DNA from: Pseudomonadota bacterium
GTDB lineage: Bacteria > Desulfobacterota > Desulfovibrionia > Desulfovibrionales > Desulfovibrionaceae
Assembly: GCA_023411815.1 (NCBI GenBank)
Contig: JAEYOJ010000098.1
Location: 1 to 64,000, forward strand
Reading direction: 5' to 3'
Length of the DNA stretch: 64,000 bases
Within the stretch, counting starts at the first letter, position 1; each line of letters begins with the position of its first letter. Below, in pieces: positions 24,941-34,229 of this stretch. A program made the translations under genes and the position numbers. The notes below the pieces were generated by a model. It saw only the letters and a list, made by a program, of their open reading frames with translations, was not told where the DNA came from and did not search any database.

Positions 24941-24954
24941 TACACATCAGCTGC

Positions 24955-26742
24955 TTACAAACTCGCGTAGCGCTCGATCTTTTTCTTGTATTCCATGATG
25001 CCCTGCACGATGCCGTCGGCCAGGAGATCCTGGTAGCGCGGGTTCTTGAGCCTGTCGGCTTCGGCTTTGTTGGTCAGGTAGCCGGCCTCCACGAGGATGG
25101 AGGGCATCTTGGCGCCCATGAGCACATAGAACGGCGCCTCGCGCGTGCCGTGGTCCTTCAGTTTGTAGGACTTGCTCACCGTGGTGACGGTGGCGTTTTG
25201 CACGAACTTGGCAAGATCCGTGGACTCGCGCACCTTGGAGTTGAGCATGAGGTCGGTCAGGATGACCTGCAGGTCCGAGATGCGCTTCTCGGAAACCGCG
25301 TTCTCGCGCGCGGCCACGCGTACGGCGTCCGGGGTTCTGGCCAGGTTCAGCGAATAGGTCTCCAGGCCGTGGATTTCCGTCTTGCGGTTGGCGTTTACGT
25401 GGATGGACACGAACATGTCGGCCTTCTGCACGTTGGCCATGGCCGTGCGCTCCTCCAAGGGGATGAACACGTCCGTGGTGCGCGTGTATATCACGTTGAA
25501 GCCCTTGGACTTGAGCTTCTGGCCAACCTTGAGGGCCAGGGAGAGCACTATGTCCTTCTCCTTCAGGCCGTAGGCCACGGCTCCGGGGTCCTTGCCGCCG
25601 TGGCCGGCGTCGATCATGACCGTATGCACCGTGAGCCCCAGCTGCTCGATGAGCTCGCCCACCGGACCCGTGGGTGTGGACGCCACCAGGGGCACGTCAC
25701 TGGTCACCGCGGCAGGCATGGGCTTGGCTTGGCTCTGCGTCTTGCGCTCGGTTGCATAGACGTCCACCACCACCCGGTAGGGATCGGGCAGTGTGAACAC
25801 GTGGTAGTTCTGAAGGTCCTGGAAATCGAGCACCACGCGGGCCACGTCGGGCTGGTTCTGGGCTGCGCGGATGCCGGACAGGATGCCGTCGCCCACGCTC
25901 AGGGTGCGCGACGGGCCGCCGGCGAGCTTGGTGGACTGCAGGTCGATGAACAGCCGGTGCGGCAGGCCCAGGGATGTGTTGGGCTGCAGGAGCTGGTAGC
26001 GGAACTCGACCTCGCCGTCCACGTCGATGACCACGCGCGTGTAGTCGCTGGAGCTGCGATGGCGGATGTCGTTCAGGTTGGCTAGCCCGATGGTCTTCAC
26101 TTCGGGCCGTACCACGCCCGAGGTCCTGGCCTCCGGCGGGCCGGACGTGACCGGCGCCAGGGCCGGCGCGGAAGTCGAGGCCTGCGGCGGCAGACCGGCG
26201 TTCTTGCGGTCCAGCTCCAGGAGCATGGCCTGGGCCTGGGCGTGCATGTCGCCGTTCTTGTGGTTGTGCACGATGAGCAGCAGGTCAACGTAGGCCAGGT
26301 CCTTCTCGCCCAGACGCTCAAGGTTGATCTTGGCCTTGCGCAGCAGGGCGTCGTCGGTCCAGGCATGGTTCGGAAAGCGCGTGGACATGCGCTGGAAGTA
26401 GTCCACGGCCCGGATGAAGTCTTCCTTGCGGTTGGAGCGCAGGCCGAGCTCCTCGTGGACACGCCCCAGATAGAACAGGGACTTGGGAGCGTAGGAGCCT
26501 TCCGGGTCCTGGGAATAGGCGCGGCGGAAGTTCTCCTCGACCGGAGACCACGCGCTGCGCTGGCTGGCCTTGCCCTGGTCCTTGAGCAGGGCATGGAAGG
26601 CGTGCCAGCCGGCCTTGTAGCTCGATGCGACCGACGCGGCCCAGGCCCGGCCATCACCAGGCCAGGCCGTGAGCAGAGTCAGCAGGACGCAGAGTAGGGC
26701 GGCCGGTATGACCCGAGACGCGAACGGCTCCAGTATGCGCAT
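24955..26742 (-). CDS. N-acetylmuramoyl-L-alanine amidase with AMIN domain
   Basis: The 595-residue secreted protein has a signal peptide (IPAALLCVLLTLL region) and a helical TPR-like N-terminal part (about 40-180, with GSYAPKSLFYLGRVHEELG). A short Pro/Ala linker is followed by an AMIN domain (about 215-325) and an Amidase_3 zinc hydrolase domain (about 370-590). The zinc and catalytic motifs DAGHGGKDPGA, VSIHVNAN and ILVEAGYLTN are intact. It cuts peptide stems from peptidoglycan, usually at division. The TPR-like part in front is a delta-proteobacterial style addition. The gene follows glmS by one base, within an rdgB-glmS-amidase operon. Confidence 0.92.
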   Translation of the reverse strand: MRILEPFASRVIPAALLCVLLTLLTAWPGDGRAWAASVASSYKAGWHAFHALLKDQGKASQRSAWSPVEENFRRAYSQDPEGSYAPKSLFYLGRVHEELGLRSNRKEDFIRAVDYFQRMSTRFPNHAWTDDALLRKAKINLERLGEKDLAYVDLLLIVHNHKNGDMHAQAQAMLLELDRKNAGLPPQASTSAPALAPVTSGPPEARTSGVVRPEVKTIGLANLNDIRHRSSSDYTRVVIDVDGEVEFRYQLLQPNTSLGLPHRLFIDLQSTKLAGGPSRTLSVGDGILSGIRAAQNQPDVARVVLDFQDLQNYHVFTLPDPYRVVVDVYATERKTQSQAKPMPAAVTSDVPLVASTPTGPVGELIEQLGLTVHTVMIDAGHGGKDPGAVAYGLKEKDIVLSLALKVGQKLKSKGFNVIYTRTTDVFIPLEERTAMANVQKADMFVSIHVNANRKTEIHGLETYSLNLARTPDAVRVAARENAVSEKRISDLQVILTDLMLNSKVRESTDLAKFVQNATVTTVSKSYKLKDHGTREAPFYVLMGAKMPSILVEAGYLTNKAEADRLKNPRYQDLLADGIVQGIMEYKKKIERYASL

Positions 26743-26743
26743 G

Positions 26744-28570
26744 CTATTCCACGGTCACGCTCTTGGCCAGGTTGCGGGGCTGGTCCACGTCCTTGCCCAG
26801 GTAGTCTGCCACCTCGTAGGCGAAGAGCTGCAGGGCGGGCAGGGCCAGGAAGGCGTTCAGCGGGCCCCAGACCTCGGGCAGCATCCAGGGATGGTCCACG
26901 TTCAGGTCCAGGCCGGGGTGCGTAAGGGCGATGATCTTGCCACCGCGCGCCTGCACCTCGATGAGGTTGGATTTCACCTTGGGGTAGAGGGCGTCGTTGA
27001 GCGCCAGGGCGAAGGTCGGGAATTTCGGGTCCACCAGGGCGATGGGGCCGTGCTTCATCTCGCCGGAGGCGTAGCCCTCGGCGTGGATGTAGGAGATCTC
27101 CTTGAGCTTGAGCGCGCCTTCCAGGGCCAGCGGGTAGCACAGGCCGCGGCCCAGGTAGAAGAAGCTCCTGGCCTCGGAGTAGGTGCGAGCCAGGAAGCGG
27201 GCCTTGTCGCGCATGGCCGGCAGGCTGGCCTCCAGCACCTCGGGCAGGCCCAGCAGGCCGCGCATGGCCTTCTTGCGCACGTCGTCGGCCAGAAGCCCCT
27301 TGCGCCGGCTCCAGTGCAGGGCCAGCAAGGTCAAAAGAGTCAGCTGGCTGCACATGGCCTTGGTGGAGGCCACGCTGATCTCAGGGCCGGCCTGGGTGTA
27401 GACCACGTAGTCGGACTCGCGCGCAATGGTCGAGCCCACCACGTTGCACAGGCCCACGACCTTGACGCCCCGCGCCTTGGCCAGGCGAAGACCGGCCAGC
27501 GTGTCGATGGTCTCGCCCGACTGGCTGATGGCCAGGACCATGTCCTCGGGCTCCAGGATGGGCTCGCGGTAGCGGAATTCGCTGGCGATCTCGACGTTCA
27601 CGGGCACCTTGGCCCAGGATTCGATGAGCTGCTTGCCCCACAGGCCCGCGTGGAAGGATGTGCCGCAGGCCACGATGTGCAGCCGCCTGGGCACGGGCAT
27701 GGCCTCGATCTCGGGCAGGGCCACCTCGCTGGTGGCGTGGTCCACGCGGCCTAGCAGGCAGTCGTGGATGACCCTGGGCTGTTCAAAGATCTCCTTGAGC
27801 ATGAAGTGCTTGTAGCCGCCCTTCTGAGCCGACTGCACGTCCCAGGTGATGGTGTGCGTGTCCTTGCTCACGGGCGCGAGCGTGGCCGCGTCCATGACCT
27901 TCCAGGAGCCGGCGTCCATTTGCACGAGCTCGCCGTCCTCCAGGAAGACGACCTCGCGCGTGTAGGGCAGGAAGGCCGGGATGTCCGAGGCCAGGAAGTT
28001 CTCGCCCACGCCCAGGCCCATGACTAGCGGGCTGGTCTGGCGCGCGCCCCAGACCATGCCAGGGTGGTCCTTGTGCAGCACGACGATGGCGTAGGCGCCC
28101 TCGGCCCGCGACAGGGCCCAGGAGATGGCCTCGGGCACGCTCGATTTGTGCGTGAGCCCCTCGGCGATGAGGTTGGCCAGCACCTCGGAGTCGGTGTCCG
28201 AGGAAAAGGTGTAGCCCTTGGCCGAAAGCTCGTTCTTGATCTCCTGGTAGTTCTCGATGATGCCGTTGTGCACGAGCGCCAGGTTGCCCTTGCAGTCCAG
28301 GTGCGGGTGAGCGTTGCGCTCGACCGGATGGCCGTGGGTGGCCCAGCGCGTGTGGCCCATGCCGTGTGTGGCGTTCAGGATGTTGCCTGCCTCGGGCACG
28401 GCTTTCTCCAACTCGGCGAGCTTGCCGGGCCTGCGCACCACGCGCAGGGCGCCGCCCTGCGGCACGGCCAAGCCGGCGGAGTCGTAGCCGCGGTATTCCA
28501 GGCGCTTGAGGCCTTCGAGGATGACGGGAGCAGCGGGCCTATGCCCGCAATAGGCGATGATGCCGCACAT
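26744..28570 (-). CDS. glmS: Glutamine-fructose-6-phosphate aminotransferase (isomerizing)
   Basis: The 608-residue enzyme starts MCGIIAYCG with the catalytic Cys2 of the N-terminal glutaminase domain. Two SIS sugar isomerase domains follow, with VACGTSFHAGLWGKQL and ISQSGETIDTLAGL. The ending KSVTVE matches the family. It makes glucosamine 6-phosphate, the first step to UDP-GlcNAc. GlmU, the last steps, is also in this window at 49580. No glmS ribozyme is seen in the 52-base upstream gap. It lies between rdgB and the amidase in an operon. Confidence 0.96.
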   Translation of the reverse strand: MCGIIAYCGHRPAAPVILEGLKRLEYRGYDSAGLAVPQGGALRVVRRPGKLAELEKAVPEAGNILNATHGMGHTRWATHGHPVERNAHPHLDCKGNLALVHNGIIENYQEIKNELSAKGYTFSSDTDSEVLANLIAEGLTHKSSVPEAISWALSRAEGAYAIVVLHKDHPGMVWGARQTSPLVMGLGVGENFLASDIPAFLPYTREVVFLEDGELVQMDAGSWKVMDAATLAPVSKDTHTITWDVQSAQKGGYKHFMLKEIFEQPRVIHDCLLGRVDHATSEVALPEIEAMPVPRRLHIVACGTSFHAGLWGKQLIESWAKVPVNVEIASEFRYREPILEPEDMVLAISQSGETIDTLAGLRLAKARGVKVVGLCNVVGSTIARESDYVVYTQAGPEISVASTKAMCSQLTLLTLLALHWSRRKGLLADDVRKKAMRGLLGLPEVLEASLPAMRDKARFLARTYSEARSFFYLGRGLCYPLALEGALKLKEISYIHAEGYASGEMKHGPIALVDPKFPTFALALNDALYPKVKSNLIEVQARGGKIIALTHPGLDLNVDHPWMLPEVWGPLNAFLALPALQLFAYEVADYLGKDVDQPRNLAKSVTVE

Positions 28571-28622
28571 GATGCTGCACTCCAGGGAGTGATAGGGTTC
28601 GCTGATCGGATGTGATCAAGCC

Positions 28623-29261
28623 TCAGCCCTCCGTGGACCCTGCCGGTCCCGGAAGGTCGCCGGCCTTTTTCCAAAAATCGGGCCAACTTTCCATGAGCTT
28701 GCGCAGGGCCTTGCCCCGGTGGCTGCGCGCGTTTTTTTGCTCGGGGTCGAGCTCGGCCGCGGACAGGCCGGGTTCGGGGTCCAGGAAGAGCGGATCGTAG
28801 CCGAAACCGCCTTGGCCTCGGGGCTTTCTGGCGATCTCGCCTTCCCAGGTGCCGCGCGCGGTGGTCGTGGCCCCATTGGGCGCCACGGCCGCCATGACGC
28901 AGACGAAACGGGCGGAGCGGCGTTCGGACGGCACCGTGGCCATTTCGCGCAGGAGTTTGGCGTTGTTGTCCGCGTCGCTGGCGCGTTCGCCGGCGAAGCG
29001 GGCCGAGTAGACGCCCGGCGCGCCGGCCAGGGCGTCGACCACCAGGCCCGAGTCGTCGGCCAGGGCAGTCAGGCCCGTGGCCTGGCAAACGGCCCGGGCC
29101 TTGATGAGCGCGTTCTCCTCGAAGGTCTTGCCCGTCTCCGGAATCTCGCCGATCTCGGGATAGGCATCCAGGCCCACGACCTCGACATCGAACGATCCAA
29201 GCATGGTCGACAGCTCGGCGACCTTGCCCTTATTGCGCGTGGCCAGTACGATTTTTTGCAC
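28623..29261 (-). CDS. rdgB: XTP/dITP pyrophosphatase (RdgB/HAM1)
   Basis: The 212-residue enzyme begins with KIVLATRNKGKVAEL and has the substrate motif TFEENALIKARAV. ADDSGLVVDAL, SARFAGE and GGFGYDPLF are also present. It hydrolyses non-canonical purine triphosphates to keep them out of DNA. The best start is GTG at 29259-29261 with GGGGGA upstream; a TTG four codons earlier overlaps that site. It heads the rdgB-glmS-amidase group. Confidence 0.92.
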   Translation of the reverse strand: MQKIVLATRNKGKVAELSTMLGSFDVEVVGLDAYPEIGEIPETGKTFEENALIKARAVCQATGLTALADDSGLVVDALAGAPGVYSARFAGERASDADNNAKLLREMATVPSERRSARFVCVMAAVAPNGATTTARGTWEGEIARKPRGQGGFGYDPLFLDPEPGLSAAELDPEQKNARSHRGKALRKLMESWPDFWKKAGDLPGPAGSTEG

Positions 29262-29996
29262 GCTGTCCCCCAAAATTCGTTATGCGCCCGGGCCTGCTTC
29301 GGTGGCAGCGGGCATGCTCGGGACCTGGAGCCGGGCCAAGGCGGGCTTGGCCCCCTGGGCCTCCCGCCCCATGGCATTGAGCGGCATGGCGAGGGGTTCG
29401 TCCCCCCGCGGGCCGGGTCTCGTCTGGCTTGTCTGCCGCGCGGGCGCGCTTGCCGAGGCCGAGGAATTTCTCGGGCATGAGCCTGCCAGGCCATGGCCTT
29501 ACGGGCCCGCGGAGAGTACAGTCCGAAGCAGTGCGGACTGTACCTAGCACCGGCTCGAAGGGCATGGTCTCGTACATGGGGCCTGACTTGCGGGCATGGA
29601 TATTGCGGCTGTGGCCGGGAGTGAGGCCGTGCAAGCCTGATCCGGAGAAGCCGCCATCCGCCGCAGGCGCCATCCGCACACCGCGGATCGAGGGTCCGCC
29701 ATTCCCGGCGCCCCGCGTTGCGCTTTCCGCGACTCGCCGGCAGTCCCCGACCGGCGCTATGTTCAGGGGGCCATTCTGTCTCACTGCTTCTCCGGGACAG
29801 AGTGTCGGCGGCGATTATGGTAGCCGGCGCCCTTGATCATGGTTCAAGACGCGGTACTCTAGCAATGAAGGGCTCGATGAATCAAGTGCTGCCCTGTCGC
29901 GGAGAAGTGTCATGCGTTGGCCGCGGAGCGGATGAAAAGCCTTTGCAGCCCGTGGGGCATGGTGTAGACAACTATTTTTTTGCAAGCAGGCCATAT
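29262..29996. other. 735-base gene-less region between rdgB and rimO
   Basis: No convincing gene is found, though long open frames occur by chance at this GC content. Two inverted repeats stand out: GGGCCAAG/CTTGGCCC near 29334, and a perfect 10-bp stem GTACAGTCCG/CGGACTGTAC at 29516-29543 with an 8-nt loop. The promoters of the divergent rdgB operon and rimO should lie here. A decayed gene or a small RNA cannot be excluded. Confidence 0.4.
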
Positions 29997-31310
29997 ATGA
30001 CGATCCTGAAAACATACAGTGTGAGCCTGGGCTGCCCCAAGACCCGCGTGGATTCCGAGCGGCTGCTCGGCGCCTTGGGCAGGGTGAGCCCGGTGGACAG
30101 GCCCGAGGATGCGCAGCTCATCTTCATCAACACCTGCGGGTTCATCCGGCCGGCGGTGGAGGAATCGCTGCAGGCCGTGCTCGACGCCGCTTCCGCGGCC
30201 GGGGAGGCGGACACCCGCAGCAGGCCCCTGCTGGCCGTGGCCGGCTGCCTGGTCAGCCGCTATGCCGGCGAACTGGCCCCGGAGCTGCCCGAGGTAGACC
30301 TGTGGCTGCCCCTGGACGCCATGGACCATTGGCCGACCATGGTCGCCGAGGCCCTGCAGCGGCGGGGCCTGGTCGGGGAGCCGGTTCCGGCGGCCAGCCC
30401 CGCGCGTTTCGGCGGCCCGGTAAGCTATGCCTATCTGAAGATCAGCGAGGGCTGCTCCCACGCCTGCTCCTTCTGCACCATCCCCTCGATCCGGGGGAAG
30501 CTGCGCAGCGAGCCATCCGAACGCCTGCTGGCCGAGGCGCGCATGCTCCTGGACAAGGGCGTAAGCGAGCTTGTCCTCGTGGCCCAGGACCTGACGGCCT
30601 ACGGCCTGGACTCGAAGGCGCCCGGCCTTATCCCCCTGCTGGAGCAGCTGCTGCCGCTGCCGGGTCTGGCCAGGCTGCGCCTCATGTACCTCTATCCAGC
30701 CGGACTTACCGACGAGCTGCTCGGGTTCATGCGCTCGGCCGGGGCACCGCTGGTTCCCTATTTCGACATCCCGCTGCAGCACGCGCATCCCGAGATCCTG
30801 TCGCGCATGGGGCGACCGTTCGCCCGAGATCCCTGGCGCGTGCTGGATCGCGTGCGAGGTAGCTTCCCCGAGGCGGCCATACGCACGAGCCTCATCGCCG
30901 GCTTCCCCGGCGAGACTCGGGATCACTTCGAGGTCCTGCTGGACTTCGTGCGCAAGGCGCGCCTGCACCATCTGGGCGTCTTCCCCTACTGGCCCGAGGA
31001 GGGCACGGCGGCCGCCGGAATGGACGGCCAGGTCGAGGACGCGGTCAAGCAGGAGCGCGTGCGCCTGCTCATGGAAGCCCAGAAGGAGGTCAGCGAGGAG
31101 ATCATGGCCGCCTGCGTCGGACAGGAGCTGGACGTGCTCGTGGACGAGCCCAGCCCCGACTGGCCCGGGCTGCACGTCGGCCGGGTCTGGTTCCAGGCCC
31201 CGGAGGTCGATGGCGTGACCTACGTGAGCGGGCCGGGCGTCGAGCCTGGCCGCATGGTCAGGGCCGTCGTGGAGGAGGCCGGCGCGTACGACCTCTCTGC
31301 ATTGGCATAG
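29997..31310 (+). CDS. rimO: Ribosomal protein S12 methylthiotransferase RimO
   Basis: The 437-residue radical SAM enzyme has an N-terminal UPF0004 domain with the cluster Cys residues (SLGCPKTRVDSE, INTCGFI, VAGCLV). The radical SAM motif is GCSHACSFCTIPSIRG, and a C-terminal TRAM domain follows. It attaches a methylthio group to Asp88 of ribosomal protein S12. The start ATG at 29997 is in the family position; the frame extends upstream without similarity. The next gene encodes ribosomal protein S1. Confidence 0.93.
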   Translation: MTILKTYSVSLGCPKTRVDSERLLGALGRVSPVDRPEDAQLIFINTCGFIRPAVEESLQAVLDAASAAGEADTRSRPLLAVAGCLVSRYAGELAPELPEVDLWLPLDAMDHWPTMVAEALQRRGLVGEPVPAASPARFGGPVSYAYLKISEGCSHACSFCTIPSIRGKLRSEPSERLLAEARMLLDKGVSELVLVAQDLTAYGLDSKAPGLIPLLEQLLPLPGLARLRLMYLYPAGLTDELLGFMRSAGAPLVPYFDIPLQHAHPEILSRMGRPFARDPWRVLDRVRGSFPEAAIRTSLIAGFPGETRDHFEVLLDFVRKARLHHLGVFPYWPEEGTAAAGMDGQVEDAVKQERVRLLMEAQKEVSEEIMAACVGQELDVLVDEPSPDWPGLHVGRVWFQAPEVDGVTYVSGPGVEPGRMVRAVVEEAGAYDLSALA

Positions 31311-31452
31311 CGACCCGCCCATCCGGCCGGAGCGGCGTCCGCCTTAGCATTGCCGCGCTTCGTCGTTCCATCATGGGCGTCACGGGATGGCGGGCTCCGC
31401 ATGCGCCCGCATGCCCCGGATCGGAAAACATGGGCAAGGGCCGGAGCCGGTG

Positions 31453-31481
31453 TTGTCATTGTCATCCCGTTCTGGTATTGA
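31453..31481 (+). promoter_or_regulatory. Candidate promoter of rpsA
   Basis: TTGTCA and TATTGA are separated by 17 bases, about 35 bases before the rpsA start codon. The -10 box matches the consensus at four of six positions. It is a modest call. Confidence 0.45.
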
Positions 31482-31482
31482 C

Positions 31483-31496
31483 ACGAAAATTTTCGT
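31483..31496. promoter_or_regulatory. 14-bp palindrome in the rpsA leader
   Basis: ACGAAAATTTTCGT is a perfect palindrome directly after the candidate promoter and 20 bases before the start codon. It could be a protein-binding site or an RNA element for S1 autoregulation. No direct evidence favours either. Confidence 0.35.
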
Positions 31497-31516
31497 CAGA
31501 GGAGTTTGGAGGTATC

Positions 31517-33289
31517 ATGGCAAACGCAACACAAAGCATGGATAAAGCAGCAACCCACGGCGGCGACGCCGACTTTGCCGAGAACATCGATTTCGCCTCG
31601 GCCCTGGACAATTACCTGAACGAAGACTTCGGGGCCATCGAAGACGGCAACATCGTCTCCGGCGAGGTGGTCAAGATCGACACCGACCACGTGCTGGTGG
31701 ACGTCAACTTCAAGTCCGAAGGTCAACTTCCCATCGCGGAGTTCACCGATAGCAACGGCAACGTGACCGTGAAGGTCGGCGACAAGGTCGATGTCTTCGT
31801 GGTGCGCAAGGACGAGGTCGAAGGCACCATCGTCCTGTCCCGCGAGCGCGCCCAGCGCATGAAGCTCTTCGACAAGCTCGAGGACGTGCAGGAAGGCGAC
31901 AAGACCATCAGCGGCCGCATCATGCGCCGGGTCAAGGGCGGCTACACCGTGGACCTGGGCGGCGTGGAGGCCTTCCTGCCCGGCTCTCACGTGGACCTGC
32001 GCCCCGTTCCCGACATGGACGCGCTGGTTGGCAAGGACTACGAGTTCCGTGTCCTGAAGATCAACCGCCGCCGCTCCAACGTCATCGTGTCCCGCCGCGT
32101 GCTCCTCGAGGAGCAGCGCGAGCACATGCGCAAGGAGCTGCTGGAGACGCTGGGCGAGGGCCAGGTGGTCAAGGGCAAGGTCAAGAACATCACCGAGTAC
32201 GGCGTGTTCGTGGACCTGGGCGGACTGGACGGCCTGCTGCACATCACCGACATGTCCTGGCGGCGCATTCGCCATCCCAAGGAGATGGTCGGCCTGGGCG
32301 ACGAGCTGGAGCTCAAGGTCCTGTCCTTCGACAAGGACAACAAGAAGGTCTCCCTGGGCCTCAAGCAGCTCGTGCCCGATCCCTGGGAGGACATCACCAA
32401 GAAGTACCCCGAGGGCGCTAGGCTCAAGGGCCGCGTGACCAATCTCGTGGATTACGGCTCCTTCGTTGAGCTGGAGCCCGGCGTGGAAGGCTTGGTGCAC
32501 ATCTCCGAGATGTCCTGGACGCGCAAGCTGCGCCATCCCTCCCAGATGGTCCATCCCGGCGACGAGGTCGAGGTGGTCGTGCTGGGCGTGGACCCGGACA
32601 AGAAGCGCATCAGCCTCGGCATGAAGCAGATCAAGCCCAACCCGTGGGATCTGGTGGCCGAGAAGTACCCCGAGGGCACCATCCTCGAGGGCACCATCAA
32701 GAACATCACCGAGTTCGGCCTGTTCATCGGCATCGAGGACGGCATCGACGGCCTGATCCACGTCTCGGACATCTCCTGGACCAAGAAGATTCGCCATCCC
32801 GGCGAGATGTACAAGGGCGGCGACACGGTGCAGGCCAAGGTGCTCACCGTGGACAAGGAGAACGAGAAGTTCACCCTGGGCGTCAAGCAGCTCAACGAGG
32901 ATCCCTGGAACGAGGTTCCCGGCAAGTATCCCGTCGGCGCCACGGTCAAGGGCATCGTGACCAACATCACCGACTTCGGCCTGTTCGTTGAGGTCGAGGA
33001 AGGCATCGAGGGTCTGGTGCACGTTTCCGAGATCAGCCACAAGAAGGTCAAGAACCCCTCCGAGCTGTTCAAGGAAGGCGTCGAGATCGAAGCCAAGGTC
33101 ATTCACGTGAGCGCGGACGAACGCCGGCTGGGCCTGTCCATCAAGCAGCTCAAGGATGACGAGGAGCGCAAGAAGCCGCGCGAGTTCCGCACCACGAGCG
33201 GCGGCGACACCGGCGGCAGCACCCTGGGCGACCTGATCAAGCAGAAGCTCGAGGACGCCAGTGCCGAATCCAACGGCGACGAAGGCTAG
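31517..33289 (+). CDS. rpsA: 30S ribosomal protein S1
   Basis: The 590-residue protein has six S1 RNA-binding repeats. Good examples are GQVVKGKVKNITEYGVFVDL, ARLKGRVTNLVDYGSFVEL and ATVKGIVTNITDFGLFVEV. The length suits bacterial S1, which recruits mRNA to the 30S subunit. GGAGGTATC precedes the ATG at 31517; the open frame upstream is not part of the protein. The 3' end overlaps the GTG of the SppA-like gene by 29 bases. Confidence 0.95.
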   Translation: MANATQSMDKAATHGGDADFAENIDFASALDNYLNEDFGAIEDGNIVSGEVVKIDTDHVLVDVNFKSEGQLPIAEFTDSNGNVTVKVGDKVDVFVVRKDEVEGTIVLSRERAQRMKLFDKLEDVQEGDKTISGRIMRRVKGGYTVDLGGVEAFLPGSHVDLRPVPDMDALVGKDYEFRVLKINRRRSNVIVSRRVLLEEQREHMRKELLETLGEGQVVKGKVKNITEYGVFVDLGGLDGLLHITDMSWRRIRHPKEMVGLGDELELKVLSFDKDNKKVSLGLKQLVPDPWEDITKKYPEGARLKGRVTNLVDYGSFVELEPGVEGLVHISEMSWTRKLRHPSQMVHPGDEVEVVVLGVDPDKKRISLGMKQIKPNPWDLVAEKYPEGTILEGTIKNITEFGLFIGIEDGIDGLIHVSDISWTKKIRHPGEMYKGGDTVQAKVLTVDKENEKFTLGVKQLNEDPWNEVPGKYPVGATVKGIVTNITDFGLFVEVEEGIEGLVHVSEISHKKVKNPSELFKEGVEIEAKVIHVSADERRLGLSIKQLKDDEERKKPREFRTTSGGDTGGSTLGDLIKQKLEDASAESNGDEG

Positions 33290-34178
33290 TTTCAGCCGGC
33301 GTCACCCGATCCTCTTCGGCCTTATGCTCTTAATGGCGGCCATGGCCCTCTTCGGAGGGGCCATGGCCGCCTTTCATCGTCTCCCGGTGGGCGAATTCAG
33401 CGGCAGTCGCCTGGGCGTGGTGAGGGTGGAGGGGCTCATAGCCGATTCCGAGGACCTGGTGGGCTGGATAGCTGAACTGGAGCGCGACGACTCGGTCAAG
33501 GGCGTGCTGCTGCGCATCAACTCTCCCGGCGGCGTGGTCGCCCCGAGCCAGGAGGTCTATGCCGCCGTGCGCCGCCTGGCCGAGCGCAAGCCCGTGGTGG
33601 CCAGCATGGGCGCCGTGGCCGCCAGCGGCGGCTATTACGTCGCGTGCGCTGCGCAGGAGATCGTGGCCAATCCATCGACACTCACCGGCTCCATCGGCGT
33701 GCGCATGGAGCTTCTAAACATCCGGGGGCTGGCCGAGAAGGTCGGCCTGTCCCAGACGCTCATCGCCAGCGGCGAGATGAAGGGCGTGGGCACTCCGTTC
33801 CGCGAGCTGAGTCCGCGCGAGCGCGAGTACCTCACGGCCGTGGTCATGGACATGCATGACCAGTTCGTGAGCGATATCGCCCTGGCCAGGAACATGGAAC
33901 GCGAGCAGGTGGCCGCCCTGGCCGACGGGCGCGCCTTCACGGGCCGTCAGGCCCTGGGGAACGGCCTGGTGGACCGGCTGGGCGGCATGGAAGAGTCCAT
34001 GGATCTACTGCGCGAGCGGTGCGGCCTGACCAGGGAGGCTCCCGTGCTGGAAGGCCCGGTCGAGGAAAAGAGCCTGCTGCGCCGCATCCTCTCGGCCACC
34101 CTGATCGAGCCGGCCTCGCAGGCCGTTTCCGAGATGGCCTCGGTACTCGCCGCACCACGCTGGGTATTCCTCTTTTGA
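33261..34178 (+). CDS. sppA: Signal peptide peptidase SppA, short (S49) form
   Basis: The 305-residue membrane protein has one N-terminal hydrophobic segment (PILFGLMLLMAAMALFGGAM) and a single S49 protease domain. The catalytic Ser lies in VAASGGYYVA and the Lys in SGEMKGVGTPFRE. It degrades leftover signal peptides in the inner membrane. It starts with GTG, with GAGGA five bases upstream, inside the end of rpsA, so translation is coupled. A terminator follows at 34183. Confidence 0.92.
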   Translation: MPNPTATKASFSRRHPILFGLMLLMAAMALFGGAMAAFHRLPVGEFSGSRLGVVRVEGLIADSEDLVGWIAELERDDSVKGVLLRINSPGGVVAPSQEVYAAVRRLAERKPVVASMGAVAASGGYYVACAAQEIVANPSTLTGSIGVRMELLNIRGLAEKVGLSQTLIASGEMKGVGTPFRELSPREREYLTAVVMDMHDQFVSDIALARNMEREQVAALADGRAFTGRQALGNGLVDRLGGMEESMDLLRERCGLTREAPVLEGPVEEKSLLRRILSATLIEPASQAVSEMASVLAAPRWVFLF

Positions 34179-34182
34179 CGGC

Positions 34183-34220
34183 AAACGGCCCCGGCCCGCG
34201 AGCGCGGACCGGGGCCGTTT
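34183..34220 (+). terminator. Terminator-like stem after sppA
   Basis: AAACGGCCCCGG at 34183-34194 pairs perfectly with CCGGGGCCGTTT at 34209-34220. The run of T is only three, within the stem's end. It separates sppA from the convergent DksA-like gene. Confidence 0.7.
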
Positions 34221-34229
34221 ACACTAAGC

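Noticed and set aside
28571..28622. glmS ribozyme upstream of glmS
   Set aside because: The gap is only 52 bases, too short for the ribozyme, and the gene lies within an operon.
29230..29784. 184-residue minus-strand frame in the rdgB-rimO gap
   Set aside because: It overlaps the start of rdgB in another frame, is Pro/Arg/Gly-rich as chance frames are here, and lacks a start site. A decayed gene remains possible.
31496..33106. 536-residue minus-strand open frame opposite rpsA
   Set aside because: Its internal repeats only reflect the S1 repeats of rpsA on the other strand.
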